Positions 1-7,109 of a stretch of 16,453 nt of DNA are shown here, piece after piece. The notes below the pieces were generated by a model that saw nothing but the letters and a program-made list of their open reading frames with translations, did no database searches and was not told the origin of the DNA. The DNA lies in the NCBI GenBank assembly GCA_946887345.1, contig CAMPKR010000016.1, positions 1 to 16,453 of the forward strand. Reading direction: 5' to 3'. This DNA is from an uncultured Bacteroidota bacterium. Lineage in GTDB: Bacteria > Bacteroidota > Bacteroidia > Chitinophagales > Chitinophagaceae. The position numbers and the translations under genes were made by a program. Positions within the stretch are counted from its first letter, which is position 1, and each line of letters begins with the position of its first letter.

Positions 1-108
1 GAGATGTTCAGAGATCCCGAGTTACCGGCCGACCCGGATCACGACCCGAATGTAGTTGCAGACACTACTACCACACAGGTAACAGGAGATACTTCAGCTG
101 CTCAATAA
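1..108 (+). CDS. C-terminal end of an unidentified protein (truncated by window edge)
   Basis: Reading frame 1 is open from the first base and ends with TAA at 106-108, giving the last 35 residues of a protein that begins outside the window. The tail is acidic and proline/aspartate-rich (DPELPADPDHDP) and then threonine-rich (ADTTTTQ), so it is probably a disordered C-terminal extension. Such tails occur on many Bacteroidota envelope proteins, including class A penicillin-binding proteins, but nothing here identifies the family. A hairpin terminator begins 22 bp after the stop codon, which supports this being a genuine gene end. The frame is well supported; the function is unknown. Confidence 0.6.
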   Translation, partial: EMFRDPELPADPDHDPNVVADTTTTQVTGDTSAAQ

Positions 109-129
109 AAAAAGACAATAACATATTTA

Positions 130-160
130 AAAGGCTTCCCTTAGGAAGCCTTTCTTCTTT
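130..160. terminator. Bidirectional intrinsic terminator between convergent genes
   Basis: A perfect 10-bp stem (AAAGGCTTCC at 130-139, GGAAGCCTTT at 144-153) closes a 4-nt loop. On the plus strand it is followed by a T-rich CTTCTTT. On the minus strand it is followed by T-rich sequence complementary to the A-runs at 107-132. It lies between the stop of the rightward gene (108) and the stop of the leftward membrane-protein gene (159), so it probably ends both transcripts. Confidence 0.85.
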
Positions 161-1646
161 ATCCGAAGAACATATAGCAAAGTACTATCGAGGTAATGAT
201 CCCCACGAGATCGGCAAGCAACATAGAACCTATTGAGTAACGTGTATTGCGGATAGACACGGCACCGAAATAAACAGCAATTACATAGAATGTAGTATCG
301 GAAGAGCCCTGCAAAACACAGCTAAGGCGACCCGCAAATGAATCGGGCCCAAAGGTGTTCATAGCATCAACCATCATACCCCGGGCGCCACTACCGCTCA
401 TAGGTTTTATAAGAGCTGTCGGCAGCCCATCTACAAAACGCGTGTCCGCACCCAGGGCATTGAATACTGTCTTCATGCCGTTGATCACGACATCAAATGT
501 TCCACTCGTGCGCAGCATACTAATGGCGACCAGTATGCCTACCAAATAAGGAATGATACGGATTGCGGTTTCAAATCCCCCTTTAGCCCCCTCTACGAAA
601 GCATCAAATATGTTGATTTTCTTATAAAGCCCCCCCAGCACTATCAGCAGGAAAATGATTAAAATAAGGCCATTGCTCAGCAGCTCAGAAAATGATACCA
701 GCCCATCTTTGTTTAATGAATTAAGGTAGGTGACAAGCCCTGCTATTATGGCGGATATGCCGCCCACCCAAGCTAATATCACCGGCTGAAGCAAATTAAT
801 CTTCTGCCTGATTGCCACAATGATCATGGCTGCCATGGTAGCTGCGAAAGTAGCTATCATACAGGGCACAAAAATATCAGTTGGTGTCGCCGCATTCAAC
901 GCCGAACGGGTAGCAATGATAGTTACCGGTATCAGGCAAAGCCCCGAGGCGTGCAGGCATAGGAACATGATCTGCGCATTGGAGGCTGTGTCTCTTTTGG
1001 GATTTAACTCCTGCAAGCTTTCCATCGCTTTCAGGCCAAATGGAGTAGCGGCGTTATCAAGACCCAGCAGGTTAGCCGAAAAATTCATCATCATATGTCC
1101 CATTGCGGGATGGCCTCTGGGCACTTCGGGGAATAGTTTGCTGAAGAACGGACCAATAATGCGCGAGAGCAGCTGTATACCACCTGCGCGCTCTGCTATA
1201 GCCATCAGCCCCATAAAGAGCGCCATGATGCCTATAAGCTTGATACACAGATTAACCGCAACAAGGCAGGTCTCTATGATGCCGTCAACGTGCCTGGTGA
1301 GCTTAGATCGTACTTCCTCATAAGAACGAACTTCAGCACCGGGATACATAGCCTGTAGTATCCGTACAGAGTCGGCAGCAGTATTGTCAGAGATAATGAT
1401 ACCGGCAGGATGTGCAGAGTCGGCGGGGAGATAGCCGTAGTTACCAATGTGTGTTAAAAACTCTTCCCGGGTAGAAGCCTGGCCTGTTTCGCCAACAGCC
1501 ACATAGTAGACACTTGCGTATGCATCGTCAGCCTTACCTGTAACCATGCGGGTAAATATCTTATTGTCGCCGGCAAAAAAACACTTATATCCTGCTACGG
1601 TAATAGCAATAATGATGAAGGCAGCCCATATCCTGCTTAAAGCCAT
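159..1646 (-). CDS. SpmA-SpmB fusion: membrane protein with two nucleoside-recognition (Gate) domains
   Basis: The 495-residue product is an integral membrane protein carrying an SpmA-like half followed by an SpmB-like half. The SpmA half, about residues 120-285, has the family signature GLDNAATPFG at 195-204. The SpmB half, about 322-495, has KPMSGSG at 414-420 and GSSDTTFYV at 447-455. Each half is a nucleoside-recognition/Gate domain with several hydrophobic helices. In spore formers SpmA and SpmB are separate proteins that affect spore core dehydration. In non-sporulating Bacteroidota the fused form is common and its role is unknown; small-solute transport is plausible. A first helix (about 5-25) is followed by a hydrophilic stretch of about 80 residues (37-117) before the SpmA core, which seems longer than in the relatives I recall. 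It starts 31 bp after the LOG-family gene and is probably co-transcribed with it. Family assignment is firm, function is not. Confidence 0.85.
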   Translation of the reverse strand: MALSRIWAAFIIIAITVAGYKCFFAGDNKIFTRMVTGKADDAYASVYYVAVGETGQASTREEFLTHIGNYGYLPADSAHPAGIIISDNTAADSVRILQAMYPGAEVRSYEEVRSKLTRHVDGIIETCLVAVNLCIKLIGIMALFMGLMAIAERAGGIQLLSRIIGPFFSKLFPEVPRGHPAMGHMMMNFSANLLGLDNAATPFGLKAMESLQELNPKRDTASNAQIMFLCLHASGLCLIPVTIIATRSALNAATPTDIFVPCMIATFAATMAAMIIVAIRQKINLLQPVILAWVGGISAIIAGLVTYLNSLNKDGLVSFSELLSNGLILIIFLLIVLGGLYKKINIFDAFVEGAKGGFETAIRIIPYLVGILVAISMLRTSGTFDVVINGMKTVFNALGADTRFVDGLPTALIKPMSGSGARGMMVDAMNTFGPDSFAGRLSCVLQGSSDTTFYVIAVYFGAVSIRNTRYSIGSMLLADLVGIITSIVLCYMFFG

Positions 1647-1677
1647 AGCCTAATATTAGAAAAAAAGCGGCAAAGAA

Positions 1678-2259
1678 TTAAGTCTCGCTTGCCATCGCTA
1701 TCCTGGGGAAGGCGGGAGCTATATAGTTCTGCATATCGCGGACAAGGTCTTCTACCTTATTACCAACTATAATCAGGCTCCTGAATTCTTCCTTCAAAAA
1801 ACCCTCCAGCACCATCTTATCTATCAGGGCGATCAGGGGATCGTAAAAACTATTGACGTTAAGGATGCCTATCGGCTTGTTGTGGAGGCCCAGCTGAGCC
1901 CAGGTCATCATTTCGAAGAGCTCTTCCATAGTTCCCCAGCCGCCGGGCATCGCAATAATGCCCTCGCTCATGGCATGCATACGCATTTTGCGCTCGTGCA
2001 TGTTCTCTACCACTATGAGCTCGCTCACGTCATCGTGGGCTATTTCTTTTGTCTTCAGGAAAGAAGGGATAATACCTACTACACGGCCATCATGATGTAT
2101 GGCACCTTCAGCAAGAGCACCCATTAACCCAACCTTACCGCCACCAAAAACGACCGTGATGCCGTTATTAGCCAGTATGCGGCCCAGCGTATAAGCATGG
2201 TCGTAATAGGTCCTGTCGGTTCCCATATTCGATCCGCAAAAGACAACTACATTTTTCAT
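1678..2259 (-). CDS. LOG-family (TIGR00730) nucleotide 5'-monophosphate phosphoribohydrolase
   Basis: The 193-residue Rossmann-fold protein has the LOG hallmarks: the nucleotide-binding GGGKVGLMG loop at 39-47, ENMHERKMRM at 85-94, and the signature PGGWGTMEE at 105-113 that includes the catalytic glutamate. Characterised members release the free base from cytokinin or purine riboside 5'-monophosphates. In bacteria they usually act on AMP-type nucleotides or have no assigned substrate, and historically they were misannotated as lysine decarboxylases. The length is typical for the family. The start at 2259 is preceded immediately by AAGGA. The protein is cytosolic, with no signal peptide. The gene follows lysA after a 66-bp gap that contains a hairpin and precedes the SpmA-SpmB gene. 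Proximity to lysA gives no evidence of lysine decarboxylase activity. Confidence 0.9.
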   Translation of the reverse strand: MKNVVVFCGSNMGTDRTYYDHAYTLGRILANNGITVVFGGGKVGLMGALAEGAIHHDGRVVGIIPSFLKTKEIAHDDVSELIVVENMHERKMRMHAMSEGIIAMPGGWGTMEELFEMMTWAQLGLHNKPIGILNVNSFYDPLIALIDKMVLEGFLKEEFRSLIIVGNKVEDLVRDMQNYIAPAFPRIAMASET

Positions 2260-2280
2260 TCCTTCGGAATTATGTTGCTA

Positions 2281-2312
2281 ATATAGGACAAGCGCAAAGC
2301 ATTGCCCTATAT
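2281..2312 (-). terminator. Hairpin between lysA and the LOG gene (terminator-like, no clear U-tract)
   Basis: Read on the minus strand, ATATAGGGCAA pairs with TTGTCCTATAT over 11 bp (one G-U wobble) around a 10-nt loop. It begins 13 nt after the lysA stop codon and ends 21 nt before the LOG start codon. The downstream sequence is AT-rich but has no run of T on the minus strand, so it may be a weak terminator, an mRNA 3'-end stabiliser, or a leader structure for the LOG gene. Confidence 0.5.
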
Positions 2313-2325
2313 TGGTCTGTTAAAC

Positions 2326-3540
2326 TTATAGTACTTCAACCTGGTTGCGCATCAGGTCTTCAAATTCATCGCGCTCCCTTATCAGTACGGCGTGACCATC
2401 TTTGATCATTACCTCAGCCGGCTTCAGTCTTGAATTGAAATTGCTGCTCATCTCAAAGCCATAGGCTCCTGCATTATCAAAAACGATCACATCTCCCTCG
2501 CGTACTTCATTCAACACACGGTCCCAGGCGAAGGTATCTGTTTCGCAGATATTGCCTACTACGGTATAGATGCGTTCAGCACCTCCGGGGTTGGATATAT
2601 TACGGATATGATGGTAGGCATCGTAGAACATAGGACGTATCAGGTGGTTGAAGCCGGAATTCACTCCAACAAACACGGTCGCTGTGGTTTGCTTGATCAC
2701 ATTGGCCTTCACCAGGAAGGAACCACTCTCACTCACCAGGTACTTGCCCGGCTCAAACCAGACTTCCAGGGTATGGCCATACTCTTTTTCATATTCCTTC
2801 ATTGCTGCAGTCAGCTTCTCACCAAGTGAGAAAACATCTGTTTCCGGATCACCTTCTTTATAAGGAACCTTGAAACCACTACCCAGGTCTATAAACTCCA
2901 GCTGTTTGAAATGGCGCGCCAGTTCAAACATGATCTCCAGCGACTGCAGGAAGACATTCACATCCTTTATTTCGCTGCCTGTATGCATGTGCAAACCCTG
3001 CACCCAAAGCCCCGTTGTCTTTACTATGCGCTCTATATGGCGCAGCTGGTGAATGGAGATGCCAAACTTGCTATCTATATGGCCGGTAGATATTTTGTAG
3101 TTACCACCTGCCTCAATATGCGGATTGATGCGGATGCAAACCGGGTAGCTATTCCCGAATTTATTTCCGAATTGCTCCAGTATAGAGATATTATCAATGT
3201 TCAGGTTCACACCCATTTGCTGTGCATCCAGTATCTCGTTAAAGTCCACGCAGTTAGGCGTGAACAATATCTGTTTCGGTTCAAAGCCTGCCTTTAGAGC
3301 AAGTTTCACTTCGTTGATACTTACACAGTCTATGTTAGCACCCAGACCTTTTAAATACTTAAGAATATTGATATTGGTCAGCGCCTTACATGCATAGAAG
3401 AACTTTGTAGGATGTCCTTTAAAAGCATCTTGCAGTTTATGAAACTGCTGCGCGATCTTTTCTGCATGGTACACATACACGGGAGTGCCAAATTCATTGG
3501 CCACTGATAAAAGTTGTTCTCTTGTTACCGGTTGATACAT
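2326..3540 (-). CDS. lysA: Diaminopimelate decarboxylase
   Basis: LysA decarboxylates meso-2,6-diaminopimelate to L-lysine, the last step of lysine synthesis, in the cytosol. The 404-residue protein has the fold-type III PLP enzyme layout: an N-terminal TIM barrel with the PLP lysine in FYACKALTN (K52), the HTGSEI motif at 186-191, the glycine-rich LGSGFK segment at 219-224 and EPGKYLV at 263-269, then a C-terminal beta domain with the active-site cysteine in ICETDTF (C332) and DNAGAYGF at 355-362. Length and motifs are typical. The ATG at 3540 is the only reasonable start. Upstream lies a 74-bp gap after acs with a strong hairpin and a candidate promoter -7 element, so lysA may have its own promoter instead of being read from acs. 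Confidence 0.96.
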   Translation of the reverse strand: MYQPVTREQLLSVANEFGTPVYVYHAEKIAQQFHKLQDAFKGHPTKFFYACKALTNINILKYLKGLGANIDCVSINEVKLALKAGFEPKQILFTPNCVDFNEILDAQQMGVNLNIDNISILEQFGNKFGNSYPVCIRINPHIEAGGNYKISTGHIDSKFGISIHQLRHIERIVKTTGLWVQGLHMHTGSEIKDVNVFLQSLEIMFELARHFKQLEFIDLGSGFKVPYKEGDPETDVFSLGEKLTAAMKEYEKEYGHTLEVWFEPGKYLVSESGSFLVKANVIKQTTATVFVGVNSGFNHLIRPMFYDAYHHIRNISNPGGAERIYTVVGNICETDTFAWDRVLNEVREGDVIVFDNAGAYGFEMSSNFNSRLKPAEVMIKDGHAVLIRERDEFEDLMRNQVEVL

Positions 3541-3566
3541 ACGAATTTAAAATGATGATAAAATGT

Positions 3567-3595
3567 ATAAGAGCAGGCGAAATACCTGCTCTTAT
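3567..3595 (-). terminator. Strong hairpin between acs and lysA
   Basis: ATAAGAGCAGG (3567-3577) and CCTGCTCTTAT (3585-3595) form a perfect 11-bp stem with a 7-nt loop. On the minus strand it follows the acs stop by 19 nt and is followed by the T-rich ACATTTTATCATCATTTT, so it is a good intrinsic terminator for acs. A -7-like element lies just upstream of it at 3607-3614. If that promoter is real, the same hairpin also forms the extreme 5' end of the lysA mRNA. Confidence 0.7.
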
Positions 3596-3606
3596 GATTT
3601 CGGCTG

Positions 3607-3614
3607 CAAATATA
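3607..3614 (-). promoter_or_regulatory. Candidate Bacteroidota -7 element upstream of lysA
   Basis: The minus strand reads TATATTTG, a full match to the Bacteroidota -7 consensus TAnnTTTG, directly after the acs stop codon. No TTG sits at the usual 19-21 nt upstream; the nearest is 26 nt away, so the -33 box is not supported. Predicted transcription would begin close to 3600, just ahead of the hairpin at 3595-3567. Confidence 0.4.
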
Positions 3615-5528
3615 TTAAAGTCTACCCTCTTTTATATCATCAACTACTGCGGGGTCAAGAAGTGTCGTGGTATCGCCCAGATTCTGCATTTCTCCCTCGG
3701 CAATCTTTCGAAGAATTCGGCGCATAATTTTGCCGCTACGTGTTTTAGGTAAGCCTTTTACAAATTGTATTTTATCTGGTTTGGCAAACGCCCCTATCAG
3801 CCGGGTGACTGTTTGGAGGATATCCTGCCTTGTCTGTTCTTCGTCATGTGCAGGCTCATCAGCTATCACATAGGCATAGATGCCCTGCCCTTTCAGGTCG
3901 TGCGGGAACCCAACCACCGCGCTCTCCAGTACACCCGTATGCATATTGATGGCATTCTCCACCTCTGCTGTTCCGATTCTGTGGCCGCTTACGTTCAGCA
4001 CATCATCTACCCTGCCCGTGATGCGATAAAAACCATTCTCATCGCGGTAAGCGCCATCCCCCGTGAAATATAAATTGTCGTAAGCAGCAAAATAGGCCTG
4101 CCTGCAACGCTCATGATCGCCGTAAGTGGTACGTACGATAGATGGCCAGGGGAATTTGATGCAAAGATTACCGCTCACATCATTCCCTTCTATTTCTTGT
4201 CCTTTCTCATCTACCAATACTGGTTGCACACCCGGTAGCGGCAGTGTAGCGTAAGATGGCTTCATGGGGGTAACACCTGCCAGCGAAGAGATAAGTATCC
4301 CTCCGTTCTCCGTTTGCCACCAGGTATCCACTATAGGGCATCGCTTCTTCCCGACATGCTCATCATACCAGTGCCACGCCTCTTCGTTTATCGGCTCGCC
4401 AACTGAACCCAACACTCTCAGGCTGCTGAGATCTTTACCTTCAAAAGGCACATCACCATAAGCCATCAAACTACGGATAGCCGTAGGCGCGGTATACAGA
4501 ATGTTCACCTTGTGCTTGTCCACAATATCCCAGAAGCGGTCTGCATCCGGGAATGTGGGTATACCTTCGAACATCAGCGAAGTGGCACCGGCACTGAGGA
4601 CGGCATATACTATATAGCTGTGCCCCGTTATCCAGCCAATATCCGCTGTGCAGAAATGCACCTCACCGGGCTGATATTGAAACACATTCACAAAAGAATA
4701 AGTACTATAGATCATATAGCCCGCCGTGGAATGGACTACACCCTTAGGTTTACCTGTAGAACCCGAGGTATATAACATGAACAGCGGGTCTTCGCTATCC
4801 ATACTTTCCGCCTTTACTTCAGGGTTGCCCCGGGCTTCTACCTTTGCGATCTCGTCCTGCCACCATACGTCCCTGCCCTTTATCATACTGACAGGAGTAT
4901 TGGTACGCTCATGCACTATCACTCTTTTCACAAAGGGACAACTCACCAGCGCATCATCAATAATGTTCTTCAGTTGTATATCCTTAGCACCGCGGAAAGC
5001 GCCATCACAGGTAACAATGTACTCAGCCTGTGCATCCTGCAACCTGTCCGATATACTCCGAGCACTGAATCCACCGAAAACAACCGAATGTATTGCTCCT
5101 ATCCTGGCGCAGGCCAGCATGGCAAAGGGCAACTCAGGTATCATTCCCATATAGATACATACCCTGTCACCTTTCTGCACACCGTTGTTTTTTAACACCT
5201 GCGCGAACTGGCAGACCTTGAAATACAATTCTTTATAAGTAATTGTTCGTGAAGCCTCCCTGGGATCATTAGGCTCCCAGATGATGGCAGGAGTATCGCC
5301 ATTCTTTGCGAGGTGCCTGTCCAGGCAATTCTCAGTGATATTGAGTTTGCCTCCGATGAACCATTTTACCTCCGGGTCCCGGAAATTCCATTCCAGCACC
5401 TTATCCCATTTCTTATGCCATTGGAAATGTCCAGCTACTCCCGCCCAGAATTCTTCTGGGGCTTCAACGCTTTCTTGGTAAGCTTTTTTGTATTCTTCGT
5501 AAGACTTGATCTGGTATGGGTACGCCAT
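3615..5528 (-). CDS. acs: Acetyl-CoA synthetase (AMP-forming)
   Basis: Acs converts acetate, ATP and CoA to acetyl-CoA, AMP and pyrophosphate through an acetyl-adenylate in the cytosol. The 637-residue length and motif order are typical: the P-loop-like YTSGSTGKPKG at 253-263, the acetate-pocket and adenylate motif DTWWQTENGG at 401-410 (the second Trp is the residue that limits Acs to short acyl chains), TGDGAYRD at 489-496, the hinge-region GRVDDVLNVSGHR at 505-517, and PKTRSGK ending in the catalytic K600. That lysine is the one acetylated by protein acetyltransferases in known Acs enzymes. The start at 5528 gives the canonical N-terminus. Only 36 bp separate it from the upstream small gene, and I see no clean promoter there; TACAATTTG in the minus strand at about 5577-5585 is one base too long for the -7 consensus. 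Confidence 0.97.
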   Translation of the reverse strand: MAYPYQIKSYEEYKKAYQESVEAPEEFWAGVAGHFQWHKKWDKVLEWNFRDPEVKWFIGGKLNITENCLDRHLAKNGDTPAIIWEPNDPREASRTITYKELYFKVCQFAQVLKNNGVQKGDRVCIYMGMIPELPFAMLACARIGAIHSVVFGGFSARSISDRLQDAQAEYIVTCDGAFRGAKDIQLKNIIDDALVSCPFVKRVIVHERTNTPVSMIKGRDVWWQDEIAKVEARGNPEVKAESMDSEDPLFMLYTSGSTGKPKGVVHSTAGYMIYSTYSFVNVFQYQPGEVHFCTADIGWITGHSYIVYAVLSAGATSLMFEGIPTFPDADRFWDIVDKHKVNILYTAPTAIRSLMAYGDVPFEGKDLSSLRVLGSVGEPINEEAWHWYDEHVGKKRCPIVDTWWQTENGGILISSLAGVTPMKPSYATLPLPGVQPVLVDEKGQEIEGNDVSGNLCIKFPWPSIVRTTYGDHERCRQAYFAAYDNLYFTGDGAYRDENGFYRITGRVDDVLNVSGHRIGTAEVENAINMHTGVLESAVVGFPHDLKGQGIYAYVIADEPAHDEEQTRQDILQTVTRLIGAFAKPDKIQFVKGLPKTRSGKIMRRILRKIAEGEMQNLGDTTTLLDPAVVDDIKEGRL

Positions 5529-5564
5529 CTCTACTTTTGTATGAAGCTAACGAATTCAATTACG

Positions 5565-5828
5565 TCACGGCCTTGGCAAATTGTATCTTATAGTTAAGCT
5601 TGCTCCTTGACCTTGTGCAGGCTCCAGTATTACCTCATCAACGCCCTCTAAAAACAAATTGCGCATTGCTCTGTTACAAGCTGGCATTCGATGATTTTCA
5701 TTGGGATATCCACCCACGAAGCGATGCAATTCTCCTGCCTTAATATCACAATATGGTTCCCCATACGCTTGCGCAGTACTGATAAGAATTTGGATTATTG
5801 CCTGAAAGTCGGTTACCGTAGGAAACAT
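5565..5828 (-). CDS. Small conserved-looking protein of unknown function (87 aa)
   Basis: The 87-residue product has no signal peptide or membrane segment. It has a dense central motif, IKAGELHRFVGGYP...HRMPACNRAMRN (about residues 29-56), and ends with a basic, beta-like segment (ASLTIRYNLPRP). The clustered His, Arg, Cys, Gly and Pro residues look like a functional site, not chance coding. I have a weak memory of similar short proteins in unrelated bacteria, some near HNH nucleases, but cannot name a family. It starts 17 bp after the stop of the T9SS-protein gene. The leader is A-rich (TTAAAAAAATAGCAA), as is common for Bacteroidota starts, so co-transcription with that gene is likely. I judge it real because of the motif content and tight spacing. 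Confidence 0.6.
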   Translation of the reverse strand: MFPTVTDFQAIIQILISTAQAYGEPYCDIKAGELHRFVGGYPNENHRMPACNRAMRNLFLEGVDEVILEPAQGQGASLTIRYNLPRP

Positions 5829-5845
5829 TTGCTATTTTTTTAACC

Positions 5846-7057
5846 CTACTGTTTTAATATTTTTCCGGCGTATATGCCATTGACTCTGATAAAATATACG
5901 CCTTCAGGAACATCAATCGGTGTCAATTCTGATTTACCTTGAGCCACAATTCTGCCTAAAGCATCCAATACTTCTACCAGATAAACTTTAAAAGCAGCTT
6001 TTATGGCCAATTGGTTTATAACGGGATTCGGAATTAAATAGATCTGGTAATCTTTTTCGTGTGCATTTATGGTTGTTGTAGCAATGTAGAGTGTAGCAAT
6101 CATAGTAGTATCCAACTGAACAGTGTCGTAGCCAATGACGCAACGATACATGTAGTTATCCATGGACAAAGAGGCCGAAGAAATATTAAGCACCGGCGTG
6201 TTAACACCCGAATATACTCCGATGTTTGAAAGATTTACAAATCCGGTTCCTGGATCTTCCTGCCATTGGTACCATATACCCCCGCAGGCTGCGGCCATCG
6301 TAAAAGCAGCCGGGCCATTTGCAGGCGTATAGACATCTGTAGGCTGAACGGTGATATATGAAAGGTTACCAGAATTATACAAAGTAGCAACTTCACATTC
6401 ATTCAACGCCCTGTTCCATATACCAATATCATCCAATTTGCCTTCGTGTGCGTCCCAAGCCGGATGGTTCATTCTACCGAAAGCAACATTCCCACTTAGT
6501 ATCGGGTTTCCTGTTGCAATAGTTGTATTAATTAATACTCCGTCTTGATACAATTTTGCAACTGTTCCATCATTCGTATAACAGATATGGGTCCAGGTAT
6601 TATTTGGAACATTGTTTAACATAATTGAAACAATTTGACTGTTGCTTAAATAGTGGTTGAATCCGCTCCATCCATTTTGGATTTCACCTGGGCCTCCATT
6701 AGCAGCAAATTCTAGTGTTCTCGGCGAGATACAGCCTACGCCGCTCTGTAGTGCCCAGTAAGAAACCGTCAACTCGGTTGTAATGCTTGATGTATTAATA
6801 CTAGCGTCAATACGCGTATCGCAATTCACCCCGGAAAAATAATACGCGCCAGCAGGATTATTGAAGCGATCAGATGTTGCGACTACGCCAGTATTTGTAC
6901 CATTATTACCATTGCCACTTTCATCATTTGCATTGCCATCGAATGTATAGTAGGCAACTAAACCATTCACGGGAACATATGCAGGTAGTTGTGCGAATCC
7001 CCTCAGGTACGCTAATGTTGAACACATAAAGACGGCGAAGAAAACTGCTTTTCTCAT
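5846..7057 (-). CDS. Secreted LamG/concanavalin A-like protein with T9SS C-terminal sorting domain
   Basis: Numbered from the ATG at 7057, the product is 403 residues. Residues 1-22 form a signal peptide (MRKAVFFAVF..., cleavage after GFA, before Q23). About 30-235 is a LamG/concanavalin A-like jelly-roll domain: it opens with NGLVAYYTFDGNANDESGNG and has the typical WTHICYTNDG and GKLDDIGIWNRAL segments. About 236-330 is an Ig-like segment (YQWQ..., then MYRCVI). About 335-403 is a type A T9SS sorting domain, with the IYLIPNPVINQLAIK start and a GKILKQ end, so the protein should cross the outer membrane and be anchored or released. LamG domains often bind carbohydrate, but no ligand or enzymatic residues can be named here. 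A longer reading from TTG at 7081 is possible, but that TTG is part of a promoter-like element, so the ATG is preferred. Confidence 0.88.
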   Translation of the reverse strand: MRKAVFFAVFMCSTLAYLRGFAQLPAYVPVNGLVAYYTFDGNANDESGNGNNGTNTGVVATSDRFNNPAGAYYFSGVNCDTRIDASINTSSITTELTVSYWALQSGVGCISPRTLEFAANGGPGEIQNGWSGFNHYLSNSQIVSIMLNNVPNNTWTHICYTNDGTVAKLYQDGVLINTTIATGNPILSGNVAFGRMNHPAWDAHEGKLDDIGIWNRALNECEVATLYNSGNLSYITVQPTDVYTPANGPAAFTMAAACGGIWYQWQEDPGTGFVNLSNIGVYSGVNTPVLNISSASLSMDNYMYRCVIGYDTVQLDTTMIATLYIATTTINAHEKDYQIYLIPNPVINQLAIKAAFKVYLVEVLDALGRIVAQGKSELTPIDVPEGVYFIRVNGIYAGKILKQ

Positions 7058-7078
7058 AGATAGCTTGTTTAACCAAAC

Positions 7079-7109
7079 CAAATATAACCCGACGCCATTA
7101 TATGTGCAA
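7079..7109 (-). promoter_or_regulatory. Bacteroidota-type promoter of the T9SS-protein gene
   Basis: On the minus strand, TTG (7109-7107) is followed after 20 nt by TATATTTG (7086-7079), matching the Bacteroidota sigma-ABfr pattern TTTG-N19-21-TAnnTTTG. Transcription would begin about 7072, leaving a leader of roughly 15 nt before the ATG at 7057. The promoter overlaps the 3' end of the upstream ferritin-like gene and shows that the secreted-protein gene can be transcribed apart from the bio cluster. Confidence 0.7.

Noticed and set aside
820..1323. Plus-strand open frame of 167 codons opposite the SpmA-SpmB gene
   Set aside because: The minus-strand frame has clear family motifs across the same bases. 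The plus-strand translation looks like a random antisense product.
1678..2259. Lysine decarboxylase next to lysA
   Set aside because: The PGGxGTxxE signature marks the LOG/TIGR00730 family. The old lysine decarboxylase label for this family is an annotation error, and no PLP-enzyme motif is present.
3541..3614. Lysine riboswitch in the lysA leader
   Set aside because: The whole gap is 74 bp with a single hairpin. A lysine riboswitch aptamer is about 170 nt with several conserved helices and cannot fit.
5532..5539. Plus-strand TACTTTTG matching the -7 consensus
   Set aside because: No plus-strand gene follows and no TTG is correctly spaced upstream. An 8-bp degenerate match is expected by chance.
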